Assembly: GCF_001550095.1 (NCBI RefSeq)
Contig: NZ_LRUC01000010.1
Coordinates: 212,046 to 276,045, forward strand
Reading direction: 5' to 3'
From: Celeribacter ethanolicus
Lineage (GTDB): Bacteria; Pseudomonadota; Alphaproteobacteria; Rhodobacterales; Rhodobacteraceae
DNA length: 64,000 nucleotides
Each line of letters opens with the position of its first letter. The stretch's first letter is position 1. The notes beneath the pieces were generated by a model, which did no database searches, was not told where the DNA came from, and was given only the letters and a program-made list of their open reading frames with translations. Below are positions 35,847 to 45,663 of the stretch, in pieces. The position numbers and the translations under genes were made by a program.

Positions 35847-37664
35847 TCAGGGCGTCGCCGTCATCTTCACATAGGTGCCGGGGGCCGGAGCGAGAATCTC
35901 CCGTCCCGAATCGCCCGGAACCCGCGCAGGCACCATCTTGCCCGACTTCGGTTTGAGCCAGGCCTCCCAGGTCGGCCACCACGAGCCCTTGTGAAACTCC
36001 GCCCCGGCCTGCCAGTCCTCCGGCGACAGGGTCATGTCCGGGTTGGTGTAATGGCCGTATTTGCCTTTCGAGGGAGGGTTGACGATCCCGGCGATATGAC
36101 CGCTTTCGGAAAGGAGGAAGGTCTTGTTCTTCGAGCCCATCTGACGGATGCCGTTGTAGGAGCTTTTCCACGCCGCGATGTGATCGGTCTCGCAGCCGAT
36201 GGCGCAGAGCGGCACATTGACCTCGGAGAGATGCACGGTGGTGCCGCAGACCTTATAGCCCACGGTGGCGAATTCGTCGCGCTGGGTCAGACCGCGCAGG
36301 TATTCCACCGCCATCTTTCCGGGAAGGTTCGTGGCATCGCCGTTCCAGTACAGAAGATCGAAGGCGGGCGGCGCCTCCCCCATCATGTAGCTGCGGATCG
36401 CGGGCTGATAGATCAGGTCGTTCGAGCGCAGATAGGAGAAGGTGCGGTTCATGTAGAGCGATTTCATGAGACCGGTCCGCTTCGCCTCCGCCTCGATCGC
36501 ATCGACGAAATCGTCATCGAGGAAGACCCCGAATTCGCCCTGATCGGAGAAATCGGTCAGCGTGGTGAAGAAGGTGGCGGATTTGACCGAGCTGTCCTTG
36601 CGTTGCTTCATCAGCGCCAGTGTCAGCGACAGGGTCGTGCCCGCGATGCAATACCCGATGACGTTGATCTTCGGCTCGGAGGTGATCTCCTTGACCTGTG
36701 CGATGGCGGTGAGGAAGCCTTCCTCGACATATTGGTCCATGCCGACCTCGGCATAGCCCTCGTTCGGGTTGACCCAGGAAACGACGAAGACGGTATAGCC
36801 CTGATCGACGATCCACTTGATCAGCGAATTCTGTTCGCGCAGGTCGAGAATGTAGAATTTGTTGATCCAGGGCGGGAAGAGCAGAAGCGGAATCTTGTGC
36901 ACCGTTTCGGTCGTCGGCGCATATTGGATCAGTTCGAACATCCGGTTACGGAACACCACGGAGCCCTCCGTCGTGGCGATGTTTTCGCCCAGTTTGAAGG
37001 CCTCCTTGTTGGCGAGATTGACGACCAGCTCGCCGTGGTGATCCTCCAGATCGCGCACCAGATTCTCGAGCCCTTTCACGAGGCTTTCGCCCTCGGTCTC
37101 CACCGCATGCTGAAGCGCATCCGGGTTGGTGGCGAGGAAATTCGTCGGTGCCATCATGTTGATGAGCTGCTTGGTGAAATAATCCACCCGCTTGCGGTCG
37201 TGCCCGTCGAGAAGTTCGAGATCACTCACCGCCTCATGCAGGGCGTCCGAATTCATCAGATATTGCTGTTTAAGGAAGTTGAAGAACGGGTTCGTTTCCC
37301 AGAGCGGGTTGGCGAAGCGGCGGTCCTTCGGCGTCTCGTCGGGCGGCGGGGACAGATTGCCCTGCGCAAGACGGTTCTGTGCCTCGATGTAATGCTTGAG
37401 GGTCTTGCCCCAATAGCCCACCTGATGCTCGATGACCCGGGCCGGGTTGTTCATCATCTCGGCCATGTAGGCACTCGCGGCCTTGACGAAAAGCTCCTGC
37501 CCCGGCCCCTGCAGGGCGGGGGGAATCGGTTTCTTTTGTGCAAGCGCAGCAGCCAGCCGGGACGACAATTCCTCAATCTTCAGGATATTGGCGTTGAGTT
37601 TGTCCAGATCCAACGTCTTTTCAACTGTGTTCTCAGGCGTTTTAACAGCTCCGTCCCCTGTCAT
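35847..37664 (-). CDS. phaC: Class I polyhydroxyalkanoate synthase
   Basis: A 605-residue polymerase that builds PHB from (R)-3-hydroxybutyryl-CoA at the granule surface. The lipase-box-like GYCIAGTTL holds the catalytic Cys339; the partner Asp is in GCETDHIAAW and the His in SESGHIAGI. The N-terminal domain (HQVGYWGKTLKHYIEAQNRL) and FPPWINKFYILDL are typical. MTGDGAVK is chosen because GGGAGGATGCGTG lies directly before it. Length and motifs fit class I, which needs no PhaE or PhaR subunit. It diverges from phaZ. Confidence 0.95.
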   Translation of the reverse strand: MTGDGAVKTPENTVEKTLDLDKLNANILKIEELSSRLAAALAQKKPIPPALQGPGQELFVKAASAYMAEMMNNPARVIEHQVGYWGKTLKHYIEAQNRLAQGNLSPPPDETPKDRRFANPLWETNPFFNFLKQQYLMNSDALHEAVSDLELLDGHDRKRVDYFTKQLINMMAPTNFLATNPDALQHAVETEGESLVKGLENLVRDLEDHHGELVVNLANKEAFKLGENIATTEGSVVFRNRMFELIQYAPTTETVHKIPLLLFPPWINKFYILDLREQNSLIKWIVDQGYTVFVVSWVNPNEGYAEVGMDQYVEEGFLTAIAQVKEITSEPKINVIGYCIAGTTLSLTLALMKQRKDSSVKSATFFTTLTDFSDQGEFGVFLDDDFVDAIEAEAKRTGLMKSLYMNRTFSYLRSNDLIYQPAIRSYMMGEAPPAFDLLYWNGDATNLPGKMAVEYLRGLTQRDEFATVGYKVCGTTVHLSEVNVPLCAIGCETDHIAAWKSSYNGIRQMGSKNKTFLLSESGHIAGIVNPPSKGKYGHYTNPDMTLSPEDWQAGAEFHKGSWWPTWEAWLKPKSGKMVPARVPGDSGREILAPAPGTYVKMTATP

Positions 37665-37684
37665 CACGCATCCTCCCAATATTT

Positions 37685-37709
37685 TGCACTTGCAGCACTG
37701 CGGTTTGCT
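37685..37709. promoter_or_regulatory. TGC-rich control region between phaC and phaZ
   Basis: TGCACTTGCAGCACTGCGGT followed by TTGCTG contains the inverted repeat GCAGCACTGC (37692-37701) and repeated TGC steps. It lies just upstream of phaC in the divergent region and resembles PhaR targets without an exact CTGC-N3-GCAG. Confidence 0.45.
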
Positions 37710-37855
37710 GTAAGAATATATTCATCACGATAACGTCAGAGTGCGCCCGTGGGAAGGCCGATCGAGATGGCACAGAGTCCCACATGAGACGAGAGGACCG
37801 CCCCGAAAGGCGCGGTCGGATCAGACGCAGCCCTGGACGTCCAAAGGAGATGCAC

Positions 37856-39130
37856 ATGCGCTACATGGCCACCTACGACATGATGGAAACGATCCGCAAC
37901 ACGAACCAGTGGCTCGGCGCCTCGGCGCTGGCGCTTGGCTCCTACCCGGCGGTGGCCATGATGCCGAACCCCGCCTTCCAATGGCTGCGCGCCTGGGGCG
38001 AGGTGACGGAGCGGGCGTTTTCCCGCATGGTGGCGAAACCGGACTGGGGCATCGGCTCGGTCGTCGGCGAAGACGGTCGCGATCACCTTGTCGAGGTCAA
38101 GGTCGAGGTGCCGCGCCCCTTCGGCGATCTCATTCATTTCAAGGTGCAGGGCCGCGCCGAGATGAAGCGTCGGGTGCTTCTGGTTGCGCCGATGTCGGGG
38201 CATTATGCGACGCTTCTGCGCACCACCGTCATTTCGCTTTTGCCGGATTGCGAGATCTATATCACCGACTGGCACAACGCCCGCGACATCCCGGTTTCCG
38301 AAGGCAAGTTCGACATCGAGGATTACACGCTCTACCTCGTCGACTTCATGAAACATCTTGGACCGAACACCCATGTGATCGCCGTGTGCCAGCCCGCGCC
38401 GCTGACGCTTGCGGCCACCGCCTATCTCGCCGAGGAAGACCCGAAGGCGCAGCCACGCTCGCTCACGCTCATTGGCGGGCCGATCGACCCGGACGCGACC
38501 CCGACCGAAGTCACGGATTTCGGCAACCGCGTCACCATGGGCCAGCTCGAGCAGGCGATGATCCAGCGCGTCGGCTACAAGTACAAGGGCGTCGGGCGCA
38601 AGGTCTATCCGGGGCTGTTGCAGCTCTCGAGTTTCATCGCGATGAACATGGACAACCATTCCAAGGCCTTCGCCGATCAGATTCAGCGCGTCGCCAAGGG
38701 TGAGGCGGGCGAGCATGACCGGCACAACAAGTTCTACGACGAATATCTCGCCGTGATGGACATGACGGCGGAGTTCTACCTTTCGACCGTCGAGCGCATT
38801 TTCAAGGGGCTTGAGATTGCCAGGAACGAGTTCACCGTGGCGGGCAAAAAGGTCGATATTGGCAAGATCACCGATGTGGCGGTGAAAACCGTCGAAGGCG
38901 AAAAAGACGACATTTCCGCGCCGGGCCAATGTGTCGCCGCGCTCGATCTCTGTACCGGCCTGCCGGACAGCAAGAAGGCCAATCACCTCGAACCCGGCGC
39001 CGGGCATTACGGGATTTTCGCGGGCAAGAGCTGGCGCACCAACATCCGGCCTCTGGTGCTCGATTTCATCGACGCCAATTCCGGACCGCGGGTGGTGGCC
39101 GGGAAAGATACCGAAGCCAAGGCAGGGTAA
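37856..39130 (+). CDS. phaZ: Intracellular polyhydroxyalkanoate depolymerase
   Basis: A 424-residue enzyme releasing 3-hydroxybutyrate from stored PHB. It starts MRYMATYDMMETIRNTNQWL, typical of intracellular PhaZ. The VICQP-like nucleophile site is HVIAVCQPAPLTL (Cys nucleophile), preceded by VAPMSGHYATLLR and ITDWHNARDIPV; the C-terminal EPGAGHYGIFAGKSWR carries the catalytic His. An AAGGAG element lies just upstream. It is transcribed away from phaC, so synthesis and breakdown share one control region. Confidence 0.94.
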   Translation: MRYMATYDMMETIRNTNQWLGASALALGSYPAVAMMPNPAFQWLRAWGEVTERAFSRMVAKPDWGIGSVVGEDGRDHLVEVKVEVPRPFGDLIHFKVQGRAEMKRRVLLVAPMSGHYATLLRTTVISLLPDCEIYITDWHNARDIPVSEGKFDIEDYTLYLVDFMKHLGPNTHVIAVCQPAPLTLAATAYLAEEDPKAQPRSLTLIGGPIDPDATPTEVTDFGNRVTMGQLEQAMIQRVGYKYKGVGRKVYPGLLQLSSFIAMNMDNHSKAFADQIQRVAKGEAGEHDRHNKFYDEYLAVMDMTAEFYLSTVERIFKGLEIARNEFTVAGKKVDIGKITDVAVKTVEGEKDDISAPGQCVAALDLCTGLPDSKKANHLEPGAGHYGIFAGKSWRTNIRPLVLDFIDANSGPRVVAGKDTEAKAG

Positions 39131-39132
39131 CG

Positions 39133-39163
39133 AAAGACGGCGCCACAGGGCGCCGTTTCTTTT
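39133..39163 (+). terminator. Intrinsic terminator of phaZ
   Basis: ACGGCGCC (39137-39144) pairs with GGCGCCGT (39149-39156), loop ACAG, then TTCTTTT. Confidence 0.85.
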
Positions 39164-39186
39164 GAGTATTTCTCCAGCAAAGGAGA
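39156..39186 (+). repeat. Dispersed TTTTGAGTATTT...CAAAGG motif
   Basis: Reads CTTTTGAGTATTTCTCCAGC followed by AAAGGAGA. It lies between convergent phaZ and an alpha/beta hydrolase gene and overlaps the T-tract of the phaZ terminator. Confidence 0.55.
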
Positions 39187-39900
39187 TCAGCGCAGAACGA
39201 AGGGGGCTTCGGCCTCGAGCCAGGTCTTGAGCGCGCGGGACACGGTTTGCGGCGCTTCGAGCATGGGCATGTGACCAGCTTTCTCGATCAGCACGAAATC
39301 GGCGCGCGGCATCAGTTGGGCGATGAAATCCTGACGGCGCGGCGGGCAGATCGTATCGGCGGCCCCGCCCATGACCAGGGCCGGGATGCGGGCGCGGCGC
39401 AACACGTTCTGATGATCCGGGCGGCGTTGCAGGATGCGCGACTGGGTGAGATAGGCGTCGAGCCCCGCCTCCATCGCCATATCGAGCCAATGATCTCGGA
39501 TGGCGTTGCGATGCGGCCCTTCGTAAAGCGCGGTCGAGGGCAGTTCTTCGAGCAGAACCTCGCCGAAACGCCCGGTGCGGGCCTTGACCATGCGCGGCTC
39601 ACGGGCGGCGGCGGCATTGGGCGGCTCGGCCTGCGCGGAGCCGGAGATCAGCGCAATGCGGGTGACGCGGCCCGGCGCGCGGCGCAAGATTTCGGTGGCG
39701 ACGGAGGCCCCGAGATCATGGCCCGCGACCGCAAATTTCGGCGGCGCGACGGCCAGAACCGCATCGGCCATCTCGGTGAGGCTTTCGCCCTGCAAGGGTG
39801 CGACCATCACCGCATGATCCCGGCTCAGATCGACGATCTGATCGGTGAACACACGTCCATCGGCAAGAAAACCGGGCAAAAGCACGAGGCTTTCGGTCAT
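39187..39900 (-). CDS. Alpha/beta-fold hydrolase with Asp at the nucleophile elbow
   Basis: A 237-residue protein. The oxyanion region is LVLLPGFLADGRVF, the nucleophile elbow is AVAGHDLGASVATE and the catalytic His is in EKAGHMPMLE (about residue 210). The elbow carries Asp62 rather than Ser, as in epoxide hydrolases and haloalkane or haloacetate dehalogenases, so those activities are possible; the cap domain looks short. It lies beside the PHA genes, but an esterase role in PHA use would need a Ser or Cys. Substrate unknown. Confidence 0.83.
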   Translation of the reverse strand: MTESLVLLPGFLADGRVFTDQIVDLSRDHAVMVAPLQGESLTEMADAVLAVAPPKFAVAGHDLGASVATEILRRAPGRVTRIALISGSAQAEPPNAAAAREPRMVKARTGRFGEVLLEELPSTALYEGPHRNAIRDHWLDMAMEAGLDAYLTQSRILQRRPDHQNVLRRARIPALVMGGAADTICPPRRQDFIAQLMPRADFVLIEKAGHMPMLEAPQTVSRALKTWLEAEAPFVLR

Positions 39901-39957
39901 GAGGGCTGGTCCTGAGAATTCTGGTCCCTTTTCAAATGGCGCGACCTGCCGCGAAGG

Positions 39958-40725
39958 TCAAGCGGGTCGCACGGAACCGGCCGGGATCCGCCCTGTCACC
40001 TCGGTGATCGCCGCCTCGATGGTGGCGAGGCAGTCCGGGGTCGAGAAGGAATGATCGGCACCTTTCACAAGGGTGAGGCGGATGTCGTCGCCTGTCACAT
40101 GGCCCAAGAGCCGGATCGCGGTTTCGGTGGAAACGGAGGTATCCGCCGTGCCTTGCAAAAACCGCACCGGGAAGGGCAAGGGCAGCGCATCGCGCAGCAC
40201 CAGTTGGCTGCGCCCATCCTCGATCAGACGTTTGGTGATCGGGTAATCGCTGTCATACCCCGAAGGCATCATGACGACGCCGTCACGGTTGAGCGTGGCG
40301 CGCTGTATCGCGTCGAATCCGGCCCAAAAACCGTCCTCGGTGAAATCCGGCGCGGCGGCGATGGTGACGAGACCGGCGACACGGTCGGGGATGCGTTTGC
40401 ACATCAGAAGCGAGATCCAGCCGCCCATCGAAGAACCGACGAGGATCTGAGGGCCGTCCGTGAGGGCCTCGATCGCCGCCTGCGCATCTGCGGCCCAGTC
40501 GCCAATGCAGCCGTCTTCGAAGTTTTCCGAACTTTGGCCGTGGCCGGAATAGTCGAAGCGCAGGAAGGGGCGGCCCTGAATGCGGGCCCAGGCCTCCAAT
40601 GCGATGGCCTTGGTGCCTTCCATGTCCGACATGAAGCCACCGAGGAACACGATGCCCGGCCCGACACCCGGCAAACGGTGATAGGCGACCTTGCGCCCCG
40701 AAGGCGTGTCGAGAAAATCGGTCAT
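39958..40725 (-). CDS. Alpha/beta-fold serine hydrolase (ABHD10-like)
   Basis: A 255-residue hydrolase. FLGGFMSDMEGTKAIALEAW is the family's oxyanion and Met-rich segment, LRFDYSGHGQS follows, the nucleophile is Ser99 in LVGSSMGGWISLLM, and the His is in VKGADHSFSTP. The overall pattern resembles ABHD10-type thioesterase/esterases. It lies downstream of the Tag-like gene and upstream of the other hydrolase on the same strand. Confidence 0.85.
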   Translation of the reverse strand: MTDFLDTPSGRKVAYHRLPGVGPGIVFLGGFMSDMEGTKAIALEAWARIQGRPFLRFDYSGHGQSSENFEDGCIGDWAADAQAAIEALTDGPQILVGSSMGGWISLLMCKRIPDRVAGLVTIAAAPDFTEDGFWAGFDAIQRATLNRDGVVMMPSGYDSDYPITKRLIEDGRSQLVLRDALPLPFPVRFLQGTADTSVSTETAIRLLGHVTGDDIRLTLVKGADHSFSTPDCLATIEAAITEVTGRIPAGSVRPA

Positions 40726-40818
40726 GGCGTACTCCCCTGCTCACTCCCTGTTGGTTCGCGCCCAGCATAGGGCCGGGCGCAGAGATGCCAAGACGGCGTA
40801 GGGTCACATCTGCTCGGT

Positions 40819-41490
40819 TCAGGCGTCGATGCTCTGGGCCAGCACCCGCGAGATCGTGTTGAGTGTCTGGCCGGACTGTTCGCGCCAGGTGTTGAACGCC
40901 TCCTGCACGGCCTTTTTCGCGGCTTTCGAGGTCGGTGCCTTGTCGATCACGCCCTCGGCGATCAGCCGGGCCACGACGCTATCGGACAGGATGAACCCAT
41001 CGCGGCCACACCAGCGCATCGCCATGGCACCGGTGTTGCCGCCCAGACGCGCGCCCTCTTTTTTCAGCCAGTCCAGAAGGTCGAAATACTCTTCGGCGGG
41101 CCAATAGGCGATCTTGTTGCCAAAGCCGCCATTCTCGGCGCTGACCTTGGCGATGAATTTCGCATTGTCGACCACGGCCTTGATCTTGGGCGCGGATTTG
41201 ATCAGACGCGCGTCTTTCGTCAGCGCCGCGATCTCGTCTTCGGAAAGCCCCGCGACATAGGCCACATCGAAGCCGTGAAACGCCTCTTCGATGCCGGGCC
41301 ATTTGCCCTCCACCACCTTCCACGACATGCCGGCCTGAAAAATATGTTTGGCCATCTCCGCCAGCCAGACCGCATCGGGGGTCTCGGCCATTTCATGCGG
41401 AAGTTTCGGGATATAAACGTCGCGAAGAACCTCTTCCGCCCCGCCTTTGCGTTCGGCGGCGATGGCAAGGATTTCGTCATAAGTATGCAT
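40819..41490 (-). CDS. DNA-3-methyladenine glycosylase I-like protein
   Basis: A 223-residue protein of the Tag-like helix-hairpin-helix glycosylase fold. HIFQAGMSWKVVEGKWPGIE then AFHGFD and DARLIKSAPKIKAVVDNAKF resemble Tag, which removes 3-methyladenine from DNA. The zinc-binding Cys/His residues of E. coli Tag are not obvious at the N-terminus (MHTYDEILAIAAERKGG), so substrate range may differ. With ada elsewhere in the window, alkylation repair is represented twice. MHTYDEIL has an AGGAGATTCAC ribosome-binding site. Confidence 0.78.
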   Translation of the reverse strand: MHTYDEILAIAAERKGGAEEVLRDVYIPKLPHEMAETPDAVWLAEMAKHIFQAGMSWKVVEGKWPGIEEAFHGFDVAYVAGLSEDEIAALTKDARLIKSAPKIKAVVDNAKFIAKVSAENGGFGNKIAYWPAEEYFDLLDWLKKEGARLGGNTGAMAMRWCGRDGFILSDSVVARLIAEGVIDKAPTSKAAKKAVQEAFNTWREQSGQTLNTISRVLAQSIDA

Positions 41491-41680
41491 GTGAATCTCC
41501 TGATGTCGGACAGAGAAAGATTGCTGCCCGGAATGGCTACAATCAAGAAAACTCGTGTAACAATTGGATGTTAAAAGCCTGTTTGCAATTGACATAGGCA
41601 GATCTGCGCGCGAAAAGCGCGACACTTATATACCCGCAACCGGGCGCTTGGTAGGCGCCAAACCGACGAGGAGAGCCGAC

Positions 41681-43627
41681 ATGGCACCGATTTCTCTCAC
41701 ATTCCCCGATGGCAATTCGCGCGAGTTTAATGCTGGCGTGACCCCTGCCGATGTGGCCGCAAGCATCTCGAACAGCCTTGCGAAGAAAGCGATCTCCGCG
41801 TCCGTCAACGGTCAGCACTGGGACCTCCAGTGGCCGATCAACGAGGACGCAAGCATCGCCATCAACACCATGCAAGACGACGCCCCCGCGCTCGAACTGA
41901 TCCGTCACGACCTTGCGCATATCATGGCGCGGGCGGTGCAGGAGCTTTGGCCCGATGTCAAAGTGACCATCGGCCCGGTGCGCGACAATGGCTGGTTCTA
42001 CGACTTCGACCGCGAAGAGCCGTTCACGCCCGAGGATCTCGGCGCGATTGAGGCGAAGATGAAGGACATCATCAACGCCCGCGAACCGGTCAAAACGGAG
42101 ATCTGGGGCCGCGACGAGGCGATTGACTATTACAACGCCCGCAACGAGCCGTTCAAAGTCGAGCTGGTGAACCGCATTCCCGAAGGCGAGCCGCTTCGGA
42201 TGTATTGGCATGGCGACTGGCAGGATCTCTGCCGTGGCCCGCACCTCCAGCACACCGGGCAAGTTCCGGCGGATGCGTTCAAGCTGACCCATGTGGCGGG
42301 CGCCTATTGGCTGGGCGACAGTTCCCGGCCGATGTTGCAGCGCATCTACGGCGTGGCCTTCAAGAACCGCAAGGATCTGAAAGCCTGGGAAATCATGATG
42401 GAAGAGGCTGCCAAGCGCGATCACCGCAAGCTGGGCCGCGAAATGGACCTGTTCCACATGCAGGAAGAGGCCCCCGGTCAGGTATTCTGGCACCCGAACG
42501 GCTGGAAAATCTACACCACGCTTCAGGACTACATGCGTCGTCAGCAGGAGCGTGACGGTTATGTCGAGGTGAACACACCGCAGGTGGTGAACCGCAAGCT
42601 CTGGGAAGCCTCGGGGCACTGGGACAATTATCAGGAAAACATGTTCATCGTCGAAGTGGACGAGGATCATGCCCGCGAGAAGACCGTCAACGCGCTGAAA
42701 CCGATGAACTGCCCCTGCCACGTTCAGGTGTTCAACCAGGGTCTGAAATCCTATCGCGACCTGCCTTTGCGGATCGCGGAATTCGGGTCCTGCAACCGCT
42801 ACGAACCCTCGGGCGCGCTGCACGGGATCATGCGGGTGCGCGGGTTTACCCAAGACGACGCGCATATCTTCTGCGAGGAAAAGGACATTGAGGCGGAGAC
42901 CAAGAAATTCATTGAATTTCTTGCGAAAATCTATGCCGATCTCGGATTTGACGACTGGGAGATCAAGCTGTCGACCCGGCCCGAAAAGCGCATCGGGTCG
43001 GAAGAAAGCTGGGATCACGCCGAGGAATCGCTGGGCAATGCCTGCAAGGCCGCCGGCTACGATTTCGAGATTCAGGAAGGCGAAGGCGCGTTCTACGGGC
43101 CGAAGCTTGAATTCGTTCTGACCGACGCCATCGGGCGGGCATGGCAATGCGGCACGCTTCAGGTCGACCCGAACCTGCCGGAACGACTGGATGCGAATTA
43201 CATCGGTCAGGACGGCGCGAAACATCGTCCGATCATGTTGCACCGGGCCGTGCTTGGCTCGTTCGAGCGCTTCATCGGCATCCTGATCGAGAACTCGGCG
43301 GGGCACCTGCCGTTCTGGCTTGCGCCGCGCCAGGTCGTGGTCGCCTCCATTGTGTCGGAGGCCGACGATTACGTGAACGCGGTGGTCGCGCAACTGAAAG
43401 CTGCAGGCGTGCGCGCCGAGGCCGACATTCGCAACGAGAAGATCAACTACAAGGTGCGCGAGCACAGCCTTGGCAAAGTGCCGGTCATTCTGGCCGTCGG
43501 CGCCCGTGAGGTCGAGGAGAAGACCGTCACCGTGCGTCGTCTGGGCCAGAAGGAAACCGCCGTCGTGGCGCTGGACGAGATCGTCGCCGGACTGTCGAAA
43601 GACGCGCAGGCGCCCGATCTGGCCTGA
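41681..43627 (+). CDS. thrS: Threonyl-tRNA synthetase
   Basis: A 648-residue enzyme. An N-terminal TGS domain ([20 protein letters not shown]), the editing domain with [14 protein letters not shown], the class II catalytic core ([20 protein letters not shown] then [20 protein letters not shown]; motif 3 in [16 protein letters not shown]) and the C-terminal anticodon-binding domain are all present. GAGGAGAGCCGAC precedes the ATG. No leader structure of the E. coli thrS type was recognised. Confidence 0.96.
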   Translation: MAPISLTFPDGNSREFNAGVTPADVAASISNSLAKKAISASVNGQHWDLQWPINEDASIAINTMQDDAPALELIRHDLAHIMARAVQELWPDVKVTIGPVRDNGWFYDFDREEPFTPEDLGAIEAKMKDIINAREPVKTEIWGRDEAIDYYNARNEPFKVELVNRIPEGEPLRMYWHGDWQDLCRGPHLQHTGQVPADAFKLTHVAGAYWLGDSSRPMLQRIYGVAFKNRKDLKAWEIMMEEAAKRDHRKLGREMDLFHMQEEAPGQVFWHPNGWKIYTTLQDYMRRQQERDGYVEVNTPQVVNRKLWEASGHWDNYQENMFIVEVDEDHAREKTVNALKPMNCPCHVQVFNQGLKSYRDLPLRIAEFGSCNRYEPSGALHGIMRVRGFTQDDAHIFCEEKDIEAETKKFIEFLAKIYADLGFDDWEIKLSTRPEKRIGSEESWDHAEESLGNACKAAGYDFEIQEGEGAFYGPKLEFVLTDAIGRAWQCGTLQVDPNLPERLDANYIGQDGAKHRPIMLHRAVLGSFERFIGILIENSAGHLPFWLAPRQVVVASIVSEADDYVNAVVAQLKAAGVRAEADIRNEKINYKVREHSLGKVPVILAVGAREVEEKTVTVRRLGQKETAVVALDEIVAGLSKDAQAPDLA

Positions 43628-43643
43628 GCCTGATCCGATGAGA

Positions 43644-43681
43644 AACCGCCGCGCGTTCCCCCCGGAGCGCGCGGTTCTTTT
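43644..43681 (+). terminator. Probable terminator of thrS
   Basis: CCGCGCG (43649-43655) pairs with CGCGCGG (43668-43674) over a 12-base loop, followed by TTCTTTT. The loop is large, so efficiency is uncertain. Confidence 0.6.
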
Positions 43682-43743
43682 GTCGCATCCCCTCCCCCGC
43701 TCCGGTTGCAAGACATATATACAGAGCGCTTTGGGAGGAGCCC

Positions 43744-45246
43744 ATGACCAGTCATCTCAAGAAACCGGAACTTAAGGCCCAGACCGAGCCGTCGCACCTG
43801 CCTCAAACCGGCACGGACAACCGGATTTCCACGACGCGCCTCGTGGCCCTGATCGCCGGGCCTCTGGCCATGGCGCTTTTGCTGCTTCTGCCGCCGCCCA
43901 CGGGCATGACGCCCGAAGCATGGCAGCTCATTGCGGTGACGCTCTGGATGGTGATCTGGTGGCTGTTCGAGGCGCTACCGCTGCCAGCCACGGCGCTTTT
44001 GCCCGTCGTGATCTTTCCGCTGATGAACATCATGCCCGTGGGCGATGTCACGGCACGCTATGGCTCGCATCTGATCTTTCTCTTCCTCGGCGGCTTCATC
44101 CTGGCCGCCGCCATGCAGAAATGGGGGCTGCACCGGCGCATCGCGCTTGGCATCGTCGCGGCCATCGGCACCACACCCTCGCGCATCGTGATGGGCTTCA
44201 TGTTGGCCACCGCCTTTCTGTCGATGTGGATTTCCAACACGGCAACAGCGGTGATGATGTATGCGGTGGGGGTCTCCGTCATCGACTTCATCGCCTCACA
44301 AACCCGCGACCATAAAGAAGCCGACCGCTTCGGCATTTCGCTCATGCTCGCCATCGCCTATGCCGCCTCCATCGGCGGGGTCGGCACGCTGATCGGCACA
44401 CCGCCGAACGCGCTTCTCGCCAGCCTTCTGTCGGAGAACTACGGCATCGAGATCGGCTTTTTCGGCTGGATGAAAATCGGCATTCCGGTCGTGTTGATCA
44501 TGCTGCCGCTGACCTATGTGCTTCTGACACGAGTGATTTTCCCCTCCCGCACCTTGGAGATGACCTCCGTGCGCGGTGTCATCGACAATGAGCGCAAGGC
44601 GCTCGGGCCGATGAGCCGGGCGGAGAAACTCGTGGCGCTGGTCTTCGGGGTTGCGGCCTTTCTCTGGATCAGTCGCGGCTTTCTCGGCCTGCCCATCGGC
44701 GATGCGGGCATCGCGATTGCCGCCGCACTGGCACTTTTCGCCCTGCCGATCAGCCGGGACAAAGGGTTTCTCGTCGACTGGAGCGTCGCGCGCACCCTGC
44801 CCTGGGGCGTGCTGTTGCTCTTTGGCGGCGGGTTGGCGCTTGCCGGGGCGTTCGAGGCCACGGGGCTTGCGGAATGGATCGGCGACCGGGTCGGGGCACT
44901 GGAACATGTGCCGCTCTGGCTTTTGATCCTCGTGGTGTCCTTTGCGATCATCTACCTGACGGAGATCACCTCCAACACCGCCTCGACCGCCACCTTCCTG
45001 CCGATCCTCGCCGCCGTTGCCGTGGGGCTTCAGATCGACGTGCTCTGGCTCACCGTGCCGGTTGCGATGGGGGCATCCATGGCCTTCATGATGCCGGTCG
45101 CGACCCCGCCCAATGCGATCATCTTTTCCTATGAAAAGCTGACGCTGAAACATATGGTCCGGGCGGGATTCTGGCTCAACATCCTCGCCGGGTTGGTGAT
45201 TTTCGCGGTGATGGAGCTTCTGGCGCCGCTGGTCTTCGGGATTTAG
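43744..45246 (+). CDS. SLC13/DASS-family anion:Na+ symporter
   Basis: A 500-residue polytopic membrane protein. The family signature appears as SIGGVGTLIGTPPNALLASL and, in the second half, TEITSNTASTATFLPILAAV followed by PVATPPNAIIFSY; both carry the SNT-type sodium site repeats (SNTATAVMMYAVG and SNTASTATF). About 11-12 helices. Substrates are dicarboxylates, sulfate or similar anions; dicarboxylate seems likely, but specificity cannot be decided. The stop overlaps the convergent gene by four bases. Confidence 0.92.
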   Translation: MTSHLKKPELKAQTEPSHLPQTGTDNRISTTRLVALIAGPLAMALLLLLPPPTGMTPEAWQLIAVTLWMVIWWLFEALPLPATALLPVVIFPLMNIMPVGDVTARYGSHLIFLFLGGFILAAAMQKWGLHRRIALGIVAAIGTTPSRIVMGFMLATAFLSMWISNTATAVMMYAVGVSVIDFIASQTRDHKEADRFGISLMLAIAYAASIGGVGTLIGTPPNALLASLLSENYGIEIGFFGWMKIGIPVVLIMLPLTYVLLTRVIFPSRTLEMTSVRGVIDNERKALGPMSRAEKLVALVFGVAAFLWISRGFLGLPIGDAGIAIAAALALFALPISRDKGFLVDWSVARTLPWGVLLLFGGGLALAGAFEATGLAEWIGDRVGALEHVPLWLLILVVSFAIIYLTEITSNTASTATFLPILAAVAVGLQIDVLWLTVPVAMGASMAFMMPVATPPNAIIFSYEKLTLKHMVRAGFWLNILAGLVIFAVMELLAPLVFGI

Positions 45247-45611
45247 AAATGCGCTTTCGGCTCGTCGGGCTTGCCGGCAGCCAGTGCCAGAAGACCGCCC
45301 AAGACGCAGAAGCCCAGCGGGAACATGGTAAAGACGTTGAAGCCGAAACCATTGTACATCAGGGCTGCGGCCAGCAACATCAGCCCCCCGCCCCAAAGCG
45401 CGCGGGCGCGGGCCATGGCACCGCCGGCGATGGCAAGGATCGGCGCGAAGAAACTCGTCGCCCGGATCAGATCGACGTTTCGGACCTGTTCGAACAGCCC
45501 CTCGACCTCGCCCCAATGGTCAATCGCTTCGGTGTAGCCGTAGCTGAAGAACCCGACGAGCATGGCGAGCACGCCGCCCAAAATGCCCAAGACCAGTGCC
45601 GCGTTGCGCAT
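45243..45611 (-). CDS. Small four-helix membrane protein, unknown
   Basis: A 122-residue protein with four hydrophobic helices (ALVLGILGGVLAMLVGFFSY; ATSFFAPILAIAGGAMARAR; WGGGLMLLAAALMYNGFGFN; MFPLGFCVLGGLLALAAGK). The pattern recalls DUF4064-like proteins, but I am not certain. The polar loop after the first helix (EAIDHWGEVEGLFEQVRNVD) is probably periplasmic or cytoplasmic. It overlaps the transporter stop by four bases on the opposite strand. Confidence 0.75.
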   Translation of the reverse strand: MRNAALVLGILGGVLAMLVGFFSYGYTEAIDHWGEVEGLFEQVRNVDLIRATSFFAPILAIAGGAMARARALWGGGLMLLAAALMYNGFGFNVFTMFPLGFCVLGGLLALAAGKPDEPKAHF

Positions 45612-45663
45612 CTGTTGCTCCTGATTTGCCTGTCGCCTCTACATAGGCGCGCCTGCGGCGGGA

